Shown here one piece after another: positions 16,248 through 24,976 of a DNA stretch of 64,000 bases. Every line of letters begins with the position of its first letter. Positions within the stretch are counted from its first letter, which is position 1. The DNA comes from Actinoallomurus vinaceus. GTDB lineage: Bacteria; Actinomycetota; Actinomycetes; Streptosporangiales; Streptosporangiaceae. The notes below the pieces were generated by a model. The model had not been told where the DNA came from. It searched no databases and worked only from the letters and a program-made list of their open reading frames with translations. Where the stretch lies: positions 124,001 to 188,000 of the forward strand of contig NZ_BAABHK010000001.1 of NCBI RefSeq assembly GCF_039542055.1, read 5' to 3'. Position numbers and translations under genes: made by a program.

Positions 16248-18718
16248 TGCTCGGACTGGTCCTGACCACCCTGCGGCACCGCAAGGCCGGGTTCGCCGGG
16301 GCGTTCCTCGCGCTGTTCTGCGCCGCCGCGCTCGTCTGCGCCTGCGGCGCCCTGCTCGAGACGGGGTTGCGCGGCACCATCGCGCCCGAACGGTACGCCG
16401 GGGCGCCGATCCTCGTCACCGGCGACCAGTACGTCCACCAGGACAAGGTGAAGAAGGGCAAGGTCAAGCACAAGGCCAAGGGTCTCGCCGAACGCGCCTG
16501 GCTGCCGGCCGCGACGGCGGACCGCCTCCGCGCTGTGCCGGGCGTGCGCTCGGTGGTCACCGAGGTGACCTTCCCCGCCGAGATCCCGGGCGCCGCGCCG
16601 GAGAGCTCGTTGGGGCACGGCTGGGAGTCGGCCGCGCTGACGCCGTTCACCCTGGCGGCCGGCCGGGCGCCGTCCGCCGCGGACGAGGTGGTGATCGATG
16701 CCGCCACCGCGCGTACGGCCCGGCTGCACGTGGGCTCGCGCGTGCCCGTCACCTCGGCCGTCTCCACCGGTGCCCGCCGGGTCGTAGGCGTCACCCGCGA
16801 GGCGCTCCCGCACCAGACGGCGATCTTCTTCTCGACCGATGAGGCGCGGCGGCTCGCCGGACGCTCTGGAGCGGTCAGCGCGATCGGCGTGTTCCCCGCG
16901 ACCACGGACGCGGCGGGCCGGGTCGCCGCCGCCCTCAAGGGAACGTCCGCGACCGTGCACACCGGCGCGGACCGGGGCCGGGCGGAGTTCTGGGACGCGG
17001 AGAAGGCCCGGATCAAGCTGATCAGCATGGGCGGTGCGCTCGGCGGCACGTCGCTGCTCGTGGCGATCCTCGTCGTCGCCGGGACGTTCGCCCTCTCCAT
17101 CCAGCAGCGAGAGCGGGAGATCGCGCTGCTGCGCGCCGTGGCCGCCACGCCACGCCAGATCCGCCGGATGATCGGCCGGGAGGCGCTCATCGTCAGCCTC
17201 GGCGCCGGCGCGCTCGGCGCCGCCGCCGGTCCCCTCCTGGCGCTCTGGCTGCGCGACCGGTTCCGTGCCCTCGGCGCGCTGCCGTCCACGCTGAACCTCG
17301 TGCTCAGTCCCTTCCCGATGTTCGCCGCGGTACTGGCCGCCGTCGTGGCGGCCTGGGCGGCGGCCCGGCTGTCGGCGCGTCGCTCGGCCCGGATCCGGCC
17401 CGTCGAGGCCCTCGGCGAGGCGGCGATCAGCCGGCGCACCGGGCCGTTCCGGATCGTGGCCGGCCTGGCGTTCCTCGTCGGCGGCGTCGTGCTCACGCTC
17501 GTCCTGTCGTCCCTGAACACCGAGGCGGCCTCCAGTCCGGTCACGATGCTCACCGCGATCGTGTGGACCGTCGCCGTGTCCCTGCTGGCACCGGTGATCG
17601 CCCGCGTCACGGTCACGCTGCTGGGGCCGCCGCTGCGGACGTCCCCGATCGGCGGTCACCTCGCCGCCGCGAACCTGCGGAGCCGCTCGCGCCTGGTCGG
17701 CTCGGTCCTCGCCCCGCTCACCCTCTTGGTGGGTCTGACCTGCACGATCCTGTTCGCCCAGACGACGATGGGCCACGCCGCCACCGAACAGGCGAACGCC
17801 GGCACCGTCGCCGCTCACGTGCTCGGCCCGAAGGTGCCCGCCGCGGCCGCCGACGCGCTCCGGCGCACCCGAGGCGTCACGGCGGTCACCGAGGTCGTGC
17901 ACAGCACCGTACGCGTCGGGCTGGAGAACTACGGCGTCCAGGGCGTCACGCCCACCGGGCTCATCCGGACCATGAACCTCGACGTACGGGCGGGCTCGCC
18001 GGCCCGGCTGGACTCCGGCACCGTCGCGGTCAGCGAGACCGCCGCCGCGCGCCTCGGCGTGCACGTCGGCGACCAGATCCGCATGACGCTCGGCGACGGC
18101 ACCCCGTTCGCCCCCCGGGTCGTCGCGGTCTACGGCCGGGGCCTCGGCTTCGGCGACCTGACCGTCGCCCACGACCTGCTCGCCGCGCACGTCGACGACC
18201 CCCGCGCCGACACGGTGCTGGTCGCCGGCCATGCCGGAGCGGACGCCCTCCGGTCGGCGGTCCGGCCCTACCCCGGCGTCGCCGTCCTCGACCAGACCGC
18301 GGTGACGCGGGCCAGGGCCACGGCGAACGCCGAGGTGAACTACGTCGCCATGGGCCTGATCATCGCCTTCACCGGCATCGCGGTCGTGAACACCCTCGCC
18401 ATGGCCACCGCCGACCGCACCCGGGAGTTCGCCCTCCTGCGGATCGTCGGCACCACCCGCCGGCAGGTCATGCGGATGCTCCGCTGGGAGACGCTGGTGG
18501 TCGTGTCGACGGCCGTGGCCCTCGGCACGGTCGTCGCCCTGGTCACGCTGGCGGCCTTCGCCGCCGGGATGGTCGGATCGGCCGCGCCGTACGTCCCGCC
18601 GGTGACGTTCCTCGGCGTCATCGGAACGGCGTCGGCGCTCGCGCTGATCGCGACGGTACTGCCCGCCCGCCTCGCGCTCGCCGCCCGCCCTGCCGACGTC
18701 ATCGGCTCACGCGAGTAG
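16247..18718 (+). CDS. FtsX-family ABC transporter permease
   Basis: An 823-aa permease with two FtsX/MacB-like halves. After an N-terminal helix there is a large exported region (about residues 45-260), then three helices around SMGGALGGTSLLVAILVVAG and LLRAVAATPRQIRRMIGREA. A further set of helices and a second exported region follow, and the last three helices contain LLRIVGTTRRQVMRMLRWE. The repeated LLR(A/I)VG/A-TxRQ(I/V) motif marks each FtsX domain. ATG 16247 is chosen for the one-base overlap with the ATPase stop. The likely role is extruding antimicrobial peptides or lipids from the membrane's outer leaflet, or signalling to the nearby kinase. Confidence 0.88.
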   Translation: MLGLVLTTLRHRKAGFAGAFLALFCAAALVCACGALLETGLRGTIAPERYAGAPILVTGDQYVHQDKVKKGKVKHKAKGLAERAWLPAATADRLRAVPGVRSVVTEVTFPAEIPGAAPESSLGHGWESAALTPFTLAAGRAPSAADEVVIDAATARTARLHVGSRVPVTSAVSTGARRVVGVTREALPHQTAIFFSTDEARRLAGRSGAVSAIGVFPATTDAAGRVAAALKGTSATVHTGADRGRAEFWDAEKARIKLISMGGALGGTSLLVAILVVAGTFALSIQQREREIALLRAVAATPRQIRRMIGREALIVSLGAGALGAAAGPLLALWLRDRFRALGALPSTLNLVLSPFPMFAAVLAAVVAAWAAARLSARRSARIRPVEALGEAAISRRTGPFRIVAGLAFLVGGVVLTLVLSSLNTEAASSPVTMLTAIVWTVAVSLLAPVIARVTVTLLGPPLRTSPIGGHLAAANLRSRSRLVGSVLAPLTLLVGLTCTILFAQTTMGHAATEQANAGTVAAHVLGPKVPAAAADALRRTRGVTAVTEVVHSTVRVGLENYGVQGVTPTGLIRTMNLDVRAGSPARLDSGTVAVSETAAARLGVHVGDQIRMTLGDGTPFAPRVVAVYGRGLGFGDLTVAHDLLAAHVDDPRADTVLVAGHAGADALRSAVRPYPGVAVLDQTAVTRARATANAEVNYVAMGLIIAFTGIAVVNTLAMATADRTREFALLRIVGTTRRQVMRMLRWETLVVVSTAVALGTVVALVTLAAFAAGMVGSAAPYVPPVTFLGVIGTASALALIATVLPARLALAARPADVIGSRE

Positions 18719-18726
18719 TACGCCAC

Positions 18727-18760
18727 GGCGATGGCGGTCCGGCCGGCGACCGCCATCGCC
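18727..18760. terminator. Bidirectional hairpin terminator between convergent genes
   Basis: A perfect 13-bp stem (GGCGATGGCGGTC / GACCGCCATCGCC) with an 8-nt loop lies in the 54-bp gap between the permease stop at 18718 and the lipoprotein stop at 18773. There is no long T-run, as is common in high-GC actinomycetes. Confidence 0.7.
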
Positions 18761-18772
18761 CACGCGCGTCGG

Positions 18773-19222
18773 TCAGCAGTAGGGGCCGAGGGCCTTCTTG
18801 ACCTTGGCAGGAGCCGATCCCATGGCCGGTGCGTCGCACAGGCCATCGGTTCCGTACGTGACCAGGTGCCACTTGCCGCCGCGCAGCCGGAGCACCGTCC
18901 AGTTCGGGTCGGTCAGCCCGCGGACGTTCTTCATGTGCGCGGCCGCCCAGCCGTGGTCGCACACGATCCGGCCGTCCACCCGGAAATCCGTCGCCCCCGC
19001 GGTGTCCAACCCCTTGACGAAGTCCGACGCCGACGCGCAGCCGTCCGACGGGGACGGCGACGGAGTGCTCGCCGGTGAGGCGGACGACGCGGTCGGGGCC
19101 GCCGCGGCGGAGGACGTGGTCGGGGCCGGCGAGGCCGCGTGGTGGTGTTCGGCCTGAGAACGGCAGGCCGCCGCGCCGACCGCACAGGCGAGCACCATGA
19201 GGCAGAACAACGGCCGAACCAC
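18773..19222 (-). CDS. Putative lipoprotein, paralogue 1 of a tandem pair
   Basis: A 149-aa exported protein with an N-terminal hydrophobic segment ending in LMVLACAVGAAACRS, where either Cys could be lipidated, then a Ser/Ala/Pro/Thr-rich linker and a folded domain. The domain shares with its neighbour at 19301-19687 the motif VCDHGWAAAH, a DGLC/EGLC segment and a terminal Cys, so it likely holds two disulfides. The GTG at 19222 is chosen because it aligns with the paralogue's start and has GGGGG upstream; a TTG at 19288 is further out in the frame. The function is unknown. Confidence 0.7.
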   Translation of the reverse strand: MVRPLFCLMVLACAVGAAACRSQAEHHHAASPAPTTSSAAAAPTASSASPASTPSPSPSDGCASASDFVKGLDTAGATDFRVDGRIVCDHGWAAAHMKNVRGLTDPNWTVLRLRGGKWHLVTYGTDGLCDAPAMGSAPAKVKKALGPYC

Positions 19223-19300
19223 TGAGGCCCCCAAATGCGTCGGCGACGGCCCGGATGCCAGAGTCGACCGTACGGCATTCGTGATCAAAACGGGGCCGCG

Positions 19301-19687
19301 TCAGCAGTGCGAGCCGAGGGCCTCCCTGATGGCCGCAGGGGCCCCGCGCATGTCCTCCGTGTGGCACAGACCCTCCAGGCCAGAGGCGACCCCATGCCAC
19401 TGACCGGCGGTGTAATGGAGCACCACTTGCGTCTGGTCGGACTCCGCGGTGGTGAGCTGTACGTGCGCGGCCGCCCAGCCGTGGTCGCACACGACGGGGT
19501 CGGCCACGCGGTACTTCTCCGGGTTCATCTCCGCATCCATCAGCTTGACGACCTCCGCGGCCGACGGGCAGAGAGCGGCCGTCGACGGCGAGACGCCGTG
19601 CTGCCGGGATGGATCGGCCTTGCCGCTGCAGGCCACAAGCCCGCCGGCGCAGGCGAGCACTACGAGGGGGATCAATGGCCGGAACAT
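19301..19687 (-). CDS. Putative lipoprotein, paralogue 2 of a tandem pair
   Basis: A 128-aa exported protein starting MFRPLIPLVVLACAGGLVAC, a signal peptide with lipobox-like cysteines. The mature domain contains CPSAAEVVKLMD, VVCDHGWAAAHVQL, LEGLC and a final Cys, matching the downstream gene in spacing. ATG 19687 has GGGAGG four nt upstream. Both genes also share a conserved upstream block (GACCGTACG-cATTC-TGATC around 19266-19286 and 19715-19735), so the duplication included the promoter. The function is unknown. Confidence 0.75.
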   Translation of the reverse strand: MFRPLIPLVVLACAGGLVACSGKADPSRQHGVSPSTAALCPSAAEVVKLMDAEMNPEKYRVADPVVCDHGWAAAHVQLTTAESDQTQVVLHYTAGQWHGVASGLEGLCHTEDMRGAPAAIREALGSHC

Positions 19688-19755
19688 CGCACCTCCCGAG
19701 ACATGGGTCGATGGCGACCGTACGCCATTCATGATCGTCTCGGCGGCTTTCGCCG

Positions 19756-20865
19756 TCATCCCACCGTGGGCAGGCCGCGGCTCGGGACGAGAAGGTCGAG
19801 GTCGGCGTGGGTGACGCCCGCGCGGTCGGACAGCAGATCGCGGCCGGTGCCGGAGTCGGCAACGAGCTCGACGGCCCGGGTGAGCATGGTGGGCCGCTCC
19901 AGCGGCCTGGTGGGGCCGGGCTCCTGCCGTCGCCAGCCGCGCGCGCTCATCACGCTCATGGCGTTCCGGTAGGTGTTCTCCTTCATGATGCCGAGCGTGC
20001 GCGCGCGGTAAAGCAGCGCCGCCATGCTGACGCCCCAGGCGGACTTGAGCTCGGCGAGACGGGTCCAGTCGGCCGTGCCGGGAAGCTGGTCGGCGATGAC
20101 GGCCGCCGGCATGAGGAACTCCGCCGCGAACCGGTGCGCCTGGTCTTCGATGATCTTGCTGCCGGGCTCGGCGTCGGCGTGCATGACCAGATGGCCGAGC
20201 TCGTGCGCGCCATCGAAACGGTTGCGCCAGTAGTCGCCCTTGGCCGGGTTGAACAGCACCATGGGCCGTGGGTGCGCGCCGATGCTGAACGCGTCGACGC
20301 GTTCGGTCGACGGAGGCAGGACCAGCACGATCACGCCGTGCTTCTCCAGCAGCCGTACGAGGTGCGGGATGGGGCCGGTGTCGCCGACCATCGCCTCGCG
20401 CGCCAGCCGCGCGGCCTCGACCGGACCGGATCCGGCGATCTCCTCGGGGGACACCGGCCGCTCGGGCAGCTCGGCCAGCGGCAGCTCGACCAGCTCTTCA
20501 AGGGCGGTGACGATGTCGGCCGCGATCCGGCCGTACGCCAGTGCCTGGTCGCGTTCGATCTGGGTCGTGGACCGCAGCGACCGGAAGTGCGCCGTGTCCA
20601 GGGAGACCGGACCGCGCCCGGCGCGGAAGAACTCCACCGGCACCCCGAGTGCGAACGCCAGGCGTGACAGCGTCTTCTCCGACGGCCGGTGCACTCCGGC
20701 CTCGTACTGGCCGATCGCGGTCGGGGTGGTGCCGACGACCTGGGCGAGCTGGTTCTTGCGCATGCCGCGCAGGCGCCGCGCCAGGGTCAGCCGGTCGGCG
20801 TCGAACAGCAGCCGCGCCTCGGCGAGCCGCCGGGCGACGCGCTCGTCGGTGGTGTGGTCGTTCAC
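19756..20865 (-). CDS. XRE-family regulator fused to an ImmA/IrrE-type metallopeptidase
   Basis: A 369-aa protein. The N-terminal helix-turn-helix is RRLRGMRKNQLAQVVGTT with a following AIGQYEAGVHRPSEKTL. The C-terminal COG2856-type domain has the zinc-metallopeptidase motif HELGHLVMH, preceded by RNRFDGA, with further residues in EDQAHRFAAEFLMP. Such proteins cleave or bind a partner repressor to relieve it, in phage, ICE and stress systems. The GTG at 20865 overlaps the stop of the upstream gene (GTGA), so the two are one coupled unit. The partner is the unknown protein at 20862-21581. Confidence 0.88.
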   Translation of the reverse strand: MNDHTTDERVARRLAEARLLFDADRLTLARRLRGMRKNQLAQVVGTTPTAIGQYEAGVHRPSEKTLSRLAFALGVPVEFFRAGRGPVSLDTAHFRSLRSTTQIERDQALAYGRIAADIVTALEELVELPLAELPERPVSPEEIAGSGPVEAARLAREAMVGDTGPIPHLVRLLEKHGVIVLVLPPSTERVDAFSIGAHPRPMVLFNPAKGDYWRNRFDGAHELGHLVMHADAEPGSKIIEDQAHRFAAEFLMPAAVIADQLPGTADWTRLAELKSAWGVSMAALLYRARTLGIMKENTYRNAMSVMSARGWRRQEPGPTRPLERPTMLTRAVELVADSGTGRDLLSDRAGVTHADLDLLVPSRGLPTVG

Positions 20866-21581
20866 TGGGCCGTTTCGATACTCGCGTCTCCGCCGACCGC
20901 ACGCCGCGGGTGCAGCCGCACGGGAACGTCGGCCTCGTCGTCGGTCCACAGGGGCAGCGTGGACTGGACGGGCGTACGGCGCGGGTCGGCGCCGAGGGTG
21001 TCGTCGGTCAGCTGCCGGAGCCAGTGCCACGCCGGGCCGCCGTCGGCGTTCAGCCGGGGACGGCCGACGAACAGCTCCATCTCCAGCGGCTCCTCGGTGG
21101 CGCTGTGCGCCAGGACGAGCGTCACCACCTCGTCCATCTCGCGTACGGGGCCGACGCCGAGGTCGAGCGTCAGCTGCGGGTCGTCGGGGAACTCCTGCCG
21201 CGCGACCGCCTGCTTGGTGAAGCTGTCGCGGTCCCAGCGGATCGCCCGTACCGCCCCGAACCGGTGCCGCTTGAGCAGGATCCGGTAGCGGCCGTAGCGC
21301 CAGCCCGGCGAGCCGTTCAGATCGTGACGCCTGACCACTGCCGCGAGCGGGTCCTCGTCGGCCTCGGCGGGGTCCGGGGCGAATTCGCCCACGCGGAAGA
21401 CGCGGTCGAGCTGGGTCTCCAGCACGTCGAAGGCCCCGGTGCCGAACGACCGCTCCTTGAACCCGGCGGCCCGGCTCATCGCGCCGAAGACGGCGAGCGT
21501 CGCCTCCGTGTGCGCCTCACGCAGCGCGTGTAGGAATCCGGCATTGAGCAGCGTGCCCCACGCTTCCCGATCCTCCGACAT
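20862..21581 (-). CDS. Hypothetical protein coupled to the XRE/ImmA gene
   Basis: A 239-aa soluble, acidic protein with no recognised domain. It starts MSEDREAWGTLLNAGFLHAL and includes YRILLKRHRFGAVRAIRWDRDS and a C-terminal LPLWTDDEADVPVRLHPR. The ATG at 21581 is preceded by TATAGT and 7 nt, an ideal leaderless promoter, so the pair probably has its own tightly regulated transcript. Pairing with an ImmA-type protease suggests a sensor, toxin or target protein, but this is inference from context only. Confidence 0.75.
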   Translation of the reverse strand: MSEDREAWGTLLNAGFLHALREAHTEATLAVFGAMSRAAGFKERSFGTGAFDVLETQLDRVFRVGEFAPDPAEADEDPLAAVVRRHDLNGSPGWRYGRYRILLKRHRFGAVRAIRWDRDSFTKQAVARQEFPDDPQLTLDLGVGPVREMDEVVTLVLAHSATEEPLEMELFVGRPRLNADGGPAWHWLRQLTDDTLGADPRRTPVQSTLPLWTDDEADVPVRLHPRRAVGGDASIETAQ

Positions 21582-21588
21582 GCGAAGG

Positions 21589-21594
21589 ACTATA
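21589..21594 (-). promoter_or_regulatory. Leaderless -10 box of the XRE/ImmA operon
   Basis: TATAGT on the minus strand ends 7 nt before the ATG at 21581, with no Shine-Dalgarno between them. This is the standard layout for leaderless actinobacterial transcripts. The -35 region is not obvious. Confidence 0.5.
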
Positions 21595-21714
21595 GATGTT
21601 CCCAGCGGTCCCCGCGCGAAAATGAAGTCCCCGGCGCGTCGCCGCCGTGAGCCGGGCTGATCAGCGGAGATGAGGCCCTGCCGTCTCGGTCGACTGCAGG
21701 CGAGGGCCGGAGCG

Positions 21715-22572
21715 TCAACCGCGTGCGATGACCTGGCGGGCGGCTTCGAGTTGCCCGACCTTACTCGCCTTCAGCGCCTGAAAGTCCTTGGCATGGGCCC
21801 GAATGGCCTCGCTCTGGATGCGCTGCTCCACGGCCGCCCAGGTGGCCACGAGACCGGTCTTCGTCTTGCATCGCACATCCGTCTGAGCCGCGCGGACTTC
21901 TTGCGGCGAGGGGTTGTCCGTCGACCACCGATCGTCGGTGATGGCCGCGAGCGGGTCCGCGTAATGGAAGCCCGCGCCCGCCATGCACCCACTCCAGGAA
22001 CGGAAGACCCGGACCACCTCCGCGTCGTGTTGAGAATCGTCGAAGGTCTTGAAGATGAGCTGATTGAACAAGGACTCGTTGACCTTCGGAGTCCCCGCCG
22101 ACAGGCGGTCCTCCGCTTCCTGCGAGCACCCCTTCTCGGCCTCCTGGGCCTTCGAGGACAGCCCCTTCTCCCACGCGCTCACCCTGGCCTTGTACGTGGT
22201 CACGGTCGGGCCGTCGGGCGGCATGTGATAGCCGAAAAGGTCGGCGATCCGCGGTTCGATGACGCCGTAACGGCGGCGGTTCGGCGGCGCGCTGTCGGCA
22301 TCGACGGGAAGCGGTGGCACCTCCCAGGTCACGCCGCGGCCGCGCATGCAGTCACGGACGAGGAGATTCTCGGCGGAATCCAGGGTCGTGGCCTCGGCCG
22401 GGGAGAAGTTGTAGGTGTCGAACGGCACCGTGAGCCGCCGCGCTTCCACGCCCGGCTCCGGGACTGCGGTGATGTTCGACCCCTGCGGTGATGCCGTCGT
22501 CTTCGCCGTCGAGCATCCCGCGGCTGTCATGAGAAGAAGCGCGAGGGCCGCGCTCCGTCGCCGGACCGACAT
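21715..22572 (-). CDS. Putative lipoprotein of unknown function
   Basis: A 285-aa exported protein. The N-terminus MSVRRRSAALALLLMTAAGC is a signal peptide ending at a likely lipidated Cys20. The mature part has Cys residues in LLVRDCMRGRG, EKGCSQEAED, SWSGCMAGAGF and DVRCKTKTG that could form two disulfides, and an alpha-helical, charged C-terminal third. This resembles the uncharacterised actinomycete lipoproteins with a DCMxxxG motif. No neighbour gives a functional hint. Confidence 0.78.
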   Translation of the reverse strand: MSVRRRSAALALLLMTAAGCSTAKTTASPQGSNITAVPEPGVEARRLTVPFDTYNFSPAEATTLDSAENLLVRDCMRGRGVTWEVPPLPVDADSAPPNRRRYGVIEPRIADLFGYHMPPDGPTVTTYKARVSAWEKGLSSKAQEAEKGCSQEAEDRLSAGTPKVNESLFNQLIFKTFDDSQHDAEVVRVFRSWSGCMAGAGFHYADPLAAITDDRWSTDNPSPQEVRAAQTDVRCKTKTGLVATWAAVEQRIQSEAIRAHAKDFQALKASKVGQLEAARQVIARG

Positions 22573-22626
22573 GCTGAACTTTCCATGATTAGGGTGGGGT
22601 GACGCGGCAGCGCCACCCCGCCGGTG

Positions 22627-23040
22627 TCACGACTTGATGGAGGACACCCTGTTGTCCATGTTCACACCGAACTTGTTGGTCTTCAGGTTCTTGTCCTTGC
22701 TGTATTTCTTCGCCTGGTAGCCGGATACGCCGGCGCAGTTCTTCTTGTCGTAGAGCCAGACCTTGAAGCGGCTGCCATTATCCATCGAGCTCGCCTTGTT
22801 GTCGATTTTCTTGGGGAGGCTTTTTATGCACCCCTTCCCCAGGTGGTTGGTGCCCCAGCTCGCTCCATGGATGCTCATGCTCGGGTAATCGCCCAGGCAG
22901 AAGTACCCATTCAGGCATACCCAGTAGTCGCGACCTTTCGCCTGAGTGGCTGTGGTCGCCTGAGCGGCTGTGGCCGGCGCGATCAGACCAGCGGTGGTGA
23001 GCGACAAGGCGCTGACGGTGAGAGCAAGCGCGCGTTTCAT
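22627..23040 (-). CDS. Secreted peptidase-inhibitor family I36-like protein
   Basis: A 137-aa secreted protein. The signal peptide is about MKRALALTVSALSLTTAGL to ATAAQA. The mature domain has a beta/gamma-crystallin-like pattern with YWVCLNGYFCLGDY, SRFKVWLYDKKNCAGVSGYQ and a C-terminal VNMDNRVSSIKS. This matches the small Cys-containing I36 inhibitor family (Streptomyces SMPI-like). ATG 23040 is chosen for GAAGGGACG a few nt upstream; ATG 23079 would precede the signal peptide. It is lower in GC and richer in Lys than its neighbours, as is usual for secreted inhibitors. Confidence 0.75.
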   Translation of the reverse strand: MKRALALTVSALSLTTAGLIAPATAAQATTATQAKGRDYWVCLNGYFCLGDYPSMSIHGASWGTNHLGKGCIKSLPKKIDNKASSMDNGSRFKVWLYDKKNCAGVSGYQAKKYSKDKNLKTNKFGVNMDNRVSSIKS

Positions 23041-23199
23041 GCACGTCCCTTCTTCGCGGGGCAGAGTCGTCATGATCATTCACGTCGGCCACCTGTCGAG
23101 GCCAGAGTCGCCAGCACCAATTCCATTACCTCGGCTTAGGCCGCAGGTCCCGTCCGAGTTCCGGCGAAACGCGGTCGGCCGGCGGGGGTTGAGTTGCGA

Positions 23200-23223
23200 C
23201 TCTATTCTAGTACTAGAATAGAG
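23200..23223. promoter_or_regulatory. 24-bp perfect palindrome: PadR operator overlapping a leaderless promoter
   Basis: The half-site CTCTATTCTAGT at 23200-23211 is followed directly by its exact reverse complement to 23223. A TAGAAT -10 box (23214-23219) lies inside it, 6 nt before the GTG at 23226. A dimeric PadR bound here would block its own promoter, so autorepression is strongly implied. Confidence 0.85.
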
Positions 23224-23225
23224 CG

Positions 23226-23810
23226 GTGGTTGCCGACCTGACGCCCGCCGAGCTGACCTTGCTCGGCCTGCTCGTGGAGAAGCCGAGACACGGCTACGAA
23301 CTGGACGAAGTCATCAGCGGTCGCGGCATGCGCGAGTGGACCGAGATCGGCTTCAGCTCGATCTACTACCTGTTGACCCGGCTCCGCGACCGTGGCCTGA
23401 TCGCCGAGATCGACACGTCACGGCCAGCGCGGGGAAAGGCCCGCCGGGTGTACGGGCCAACGGACGAGGGGCGCCGGGTGTGCGCACGGGCGGCCGAGGC
23501 CGCGGTGGCCGAACTCCGGCCGATGTTCCCGCCCCTCCTGGTCGGTCTGGCCAACCAACCGGTCATACCGCCCGAGCGCCTCCAGGCCGCGCTCGACCAG
23601 CGGGCCGCGGCCCTGACGGAGAGGATCGCCGCCATCGGCGCGGCCCGCGACGCCCAACCTGAAATGCCCGGTTTCGTCCGCGCCATCTTCGACTACACGC
23701 TGGGCCAACTGGCCGCCGAACAGCAGTGGCTGGCCGAATACCGTGCGGCCGGCAGCCAATCTCCCGACAATCCCCCCGACAGGAAGACGGACGGCCATGA
23801 CCAGCTATGA
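23226..23810 (+). CDS. PadR-family transcriptional regulator
   Basis: A 194-aa regulator with an N-terminal winged helix: TPAELTLLGLLVEKPRHGYE, LDEVISGRGMREWTEIGFSS, IYYLLTRLRDRGLI and the wing RRVYGPTDEGRRV. The C-terminal half is a helical dimerisation domain. It starts at a GTG just after the 24-bp palindrome, so it probably has a leaderless message and represses itself. Its 3' end overlaps the GyrI-like gene by 14 bp, a pairing in which the partner likely binds or senses the same ligand. Confidence 0.9.
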   Translation: MVADLTPAELTLLGLLVEKPRHGYELDEVISGRGMREWTEIGFSSIYYLLTRLRDRGLIAEIDTSRPARGKARRVYGPTDEGRRVCARAAEAAVAELRPMFPPLLVGLANQPVIPPERLQAALDQRAAALTERIAAIGAARDAQPEMPGFVRAIFDYTLGQLAAEQQWLAEYRAAGSQSPDNPPDRKTDGHDQL

Positions 23811-24417
23811 CGTCAAACGAGAACTCAAGCAGTGCTACGCGCCGAAGAACGCCGACTGGGCGCTGGTCGATGTTCCCGCACAGCAGTTCATCGCCATCGA
23901 CGGTCGCGGCGACCCCAACACCAGCGCCGACTACGCCCGCGCCGTCGAGGCGCTCTACACCGTCGCCTACACGATCAAGTTCACCAGCAAACGCACCCTC
24001 GGCCGGGACTTCGTCGTCGGGCCGCTCGAAGGCCTGTGGTGGTCCGACCGCCCGGAGGTGTTCACCACCCGCGCCAAGGACGCCTGGCACTGGCGCATGC
24101 TCATCAGCCAGCCCGACTGGATCACCGAAGACCTCATCGACGAGGCCAAACAGGCAGCGCTGGCGAAGAAGGGCCTCCCCACGATCGCCGAGCTCCGCCG
24201 CGAGACCCTGCACGAGAGCACCAGCGCCCACGTCCTGCACGTCGGCTCCTACGACGACGAAGGGCCCATACTCGCCAGGCTCCATCACGAGTACCTCGCC
24301 GCGAACAACCTGCGAATGTCCGGGCACCACCACGAGATCTACCTCAGCGACCCACGCCGAACCGAGCCCGCCAAACTCAAGACCATCCTCCGCCAACCCG
24401 TCCGGACGGCGAACTGA
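23797..24417 (+). CDS. GyrI-like small-molecule-binding domain protein
   Basis: A 206-aa protein of the SOUL/GyrI-like family that binds small hydrophobic compounds. Family features are VPAQQFIAIDGRGDPN near the N-terminus, a long middle with EGLWWSDRPE, and the C-terminal STSAHVLHVGSYDDEGP followed by HHHEIYLSDPRRTEPAKLKT. ATG 23797 has AGGAAG upstream and overlaps the PadR gene. PadR plus GyrI-like pairs are frequent in actinomycetes and are thought to mediate ligand-responsive repression or sequestration of toxic compounds. Confidence 0.85.
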   Translation: MTSYDVKRELKQCYAPKNADWALVDVPAQQFIAIDGRGDPNTSADYARAVEALYTVAYTIKFTSKRTLGRDFVVGPLEGLWWSDRPEVFTTRAKDAWHWRMLISQPDWITEDLIDEAKQAALAKKGLPTIAELRRETLHESTSAHVLHVGSYDDEGPILARLHHEYLAANNLRMSGHHHEIYLSDPRRTEPAKLKTILRQPVRTAN

Positions 24418-24607
24418 ACGCAGCGTGGCACGCGGCCGCCAAGGTGAATCCGCCGCAGGATGGAAAGCTCAATTGTTGCTCAACTACCGAGACCTGCGAT
24501 GGCCGAAGCCTAAGATCACCATTTGTGCGGGGGCGCTCGTCCTCGTCAGCGTCGCGGACTTGTAGATAACGACTTCTGGTCGGCAGCCCGTATTGGAGGA
24601 CCGATCG

Positions 24608-24976
24608 ATGAATGCACTTACTGAGCCCGAGAACCATCTACCGTCCGCGGATCATTTCGAACGCCTGGCGGCCGTGCTCCGCGCCGGCGGTTTCACGGTG
24701 ACCGTGACTCCGCCCGCTCTCACCGTCCGCAACCCGGACGCCGACGCGGCGCGCACGACGGCCAGCAGCGGCCTGGCTCAGAAGGTCCTCTTGCGCGAGG
24801 ACGCCGGACGGCTGGTCTGGTGCTGGGTCTGGCCCGGCCTGCGGCCCGCCAGGCGCGGCGACCCGATCCCGCCACCGGAGATCGAGCTGATCGGCCCGGC
24901 CGAGGAGATCGCCGAGACCGCTCGTCTCATCGCCAAGGTCATCCGAATCGACGAATCAACGGGCACGCCGCGATGA
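24608..24976 (+). CDS. Hypothetical protein, paralogue of the one at 42955-43467
   Basis: A 122-aa soluble protein. A conserved core reads LRAGGFTVTV, LTVRNP, RLVWCWVWPG and a C-terminal EIELIGPAEEI. The same order (RAGFNVAV, VEVRNP, LWWAWVWSG) appears in the gene at 42955-43467, so both belong to one small uncharacterised family. ATG 24608 has GGAGG eight nt upstream. Its stop overlaps the start of the next small gene (ATGA). In the other locus the homologue diverges from an XRE-TPR regulator; here that regulator is missing. Confidence 0.7.
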   Translation: MNALTEPENHLPSADHFERLAAVLRAGGFTVTVTPPALTVRNPDADAARTTASSGLAQKVLLREDAGRLVWCWVWPGLRPARRGDPIPPPEIELIGPAEEIAETARLIAKVIRIDESTGTPR

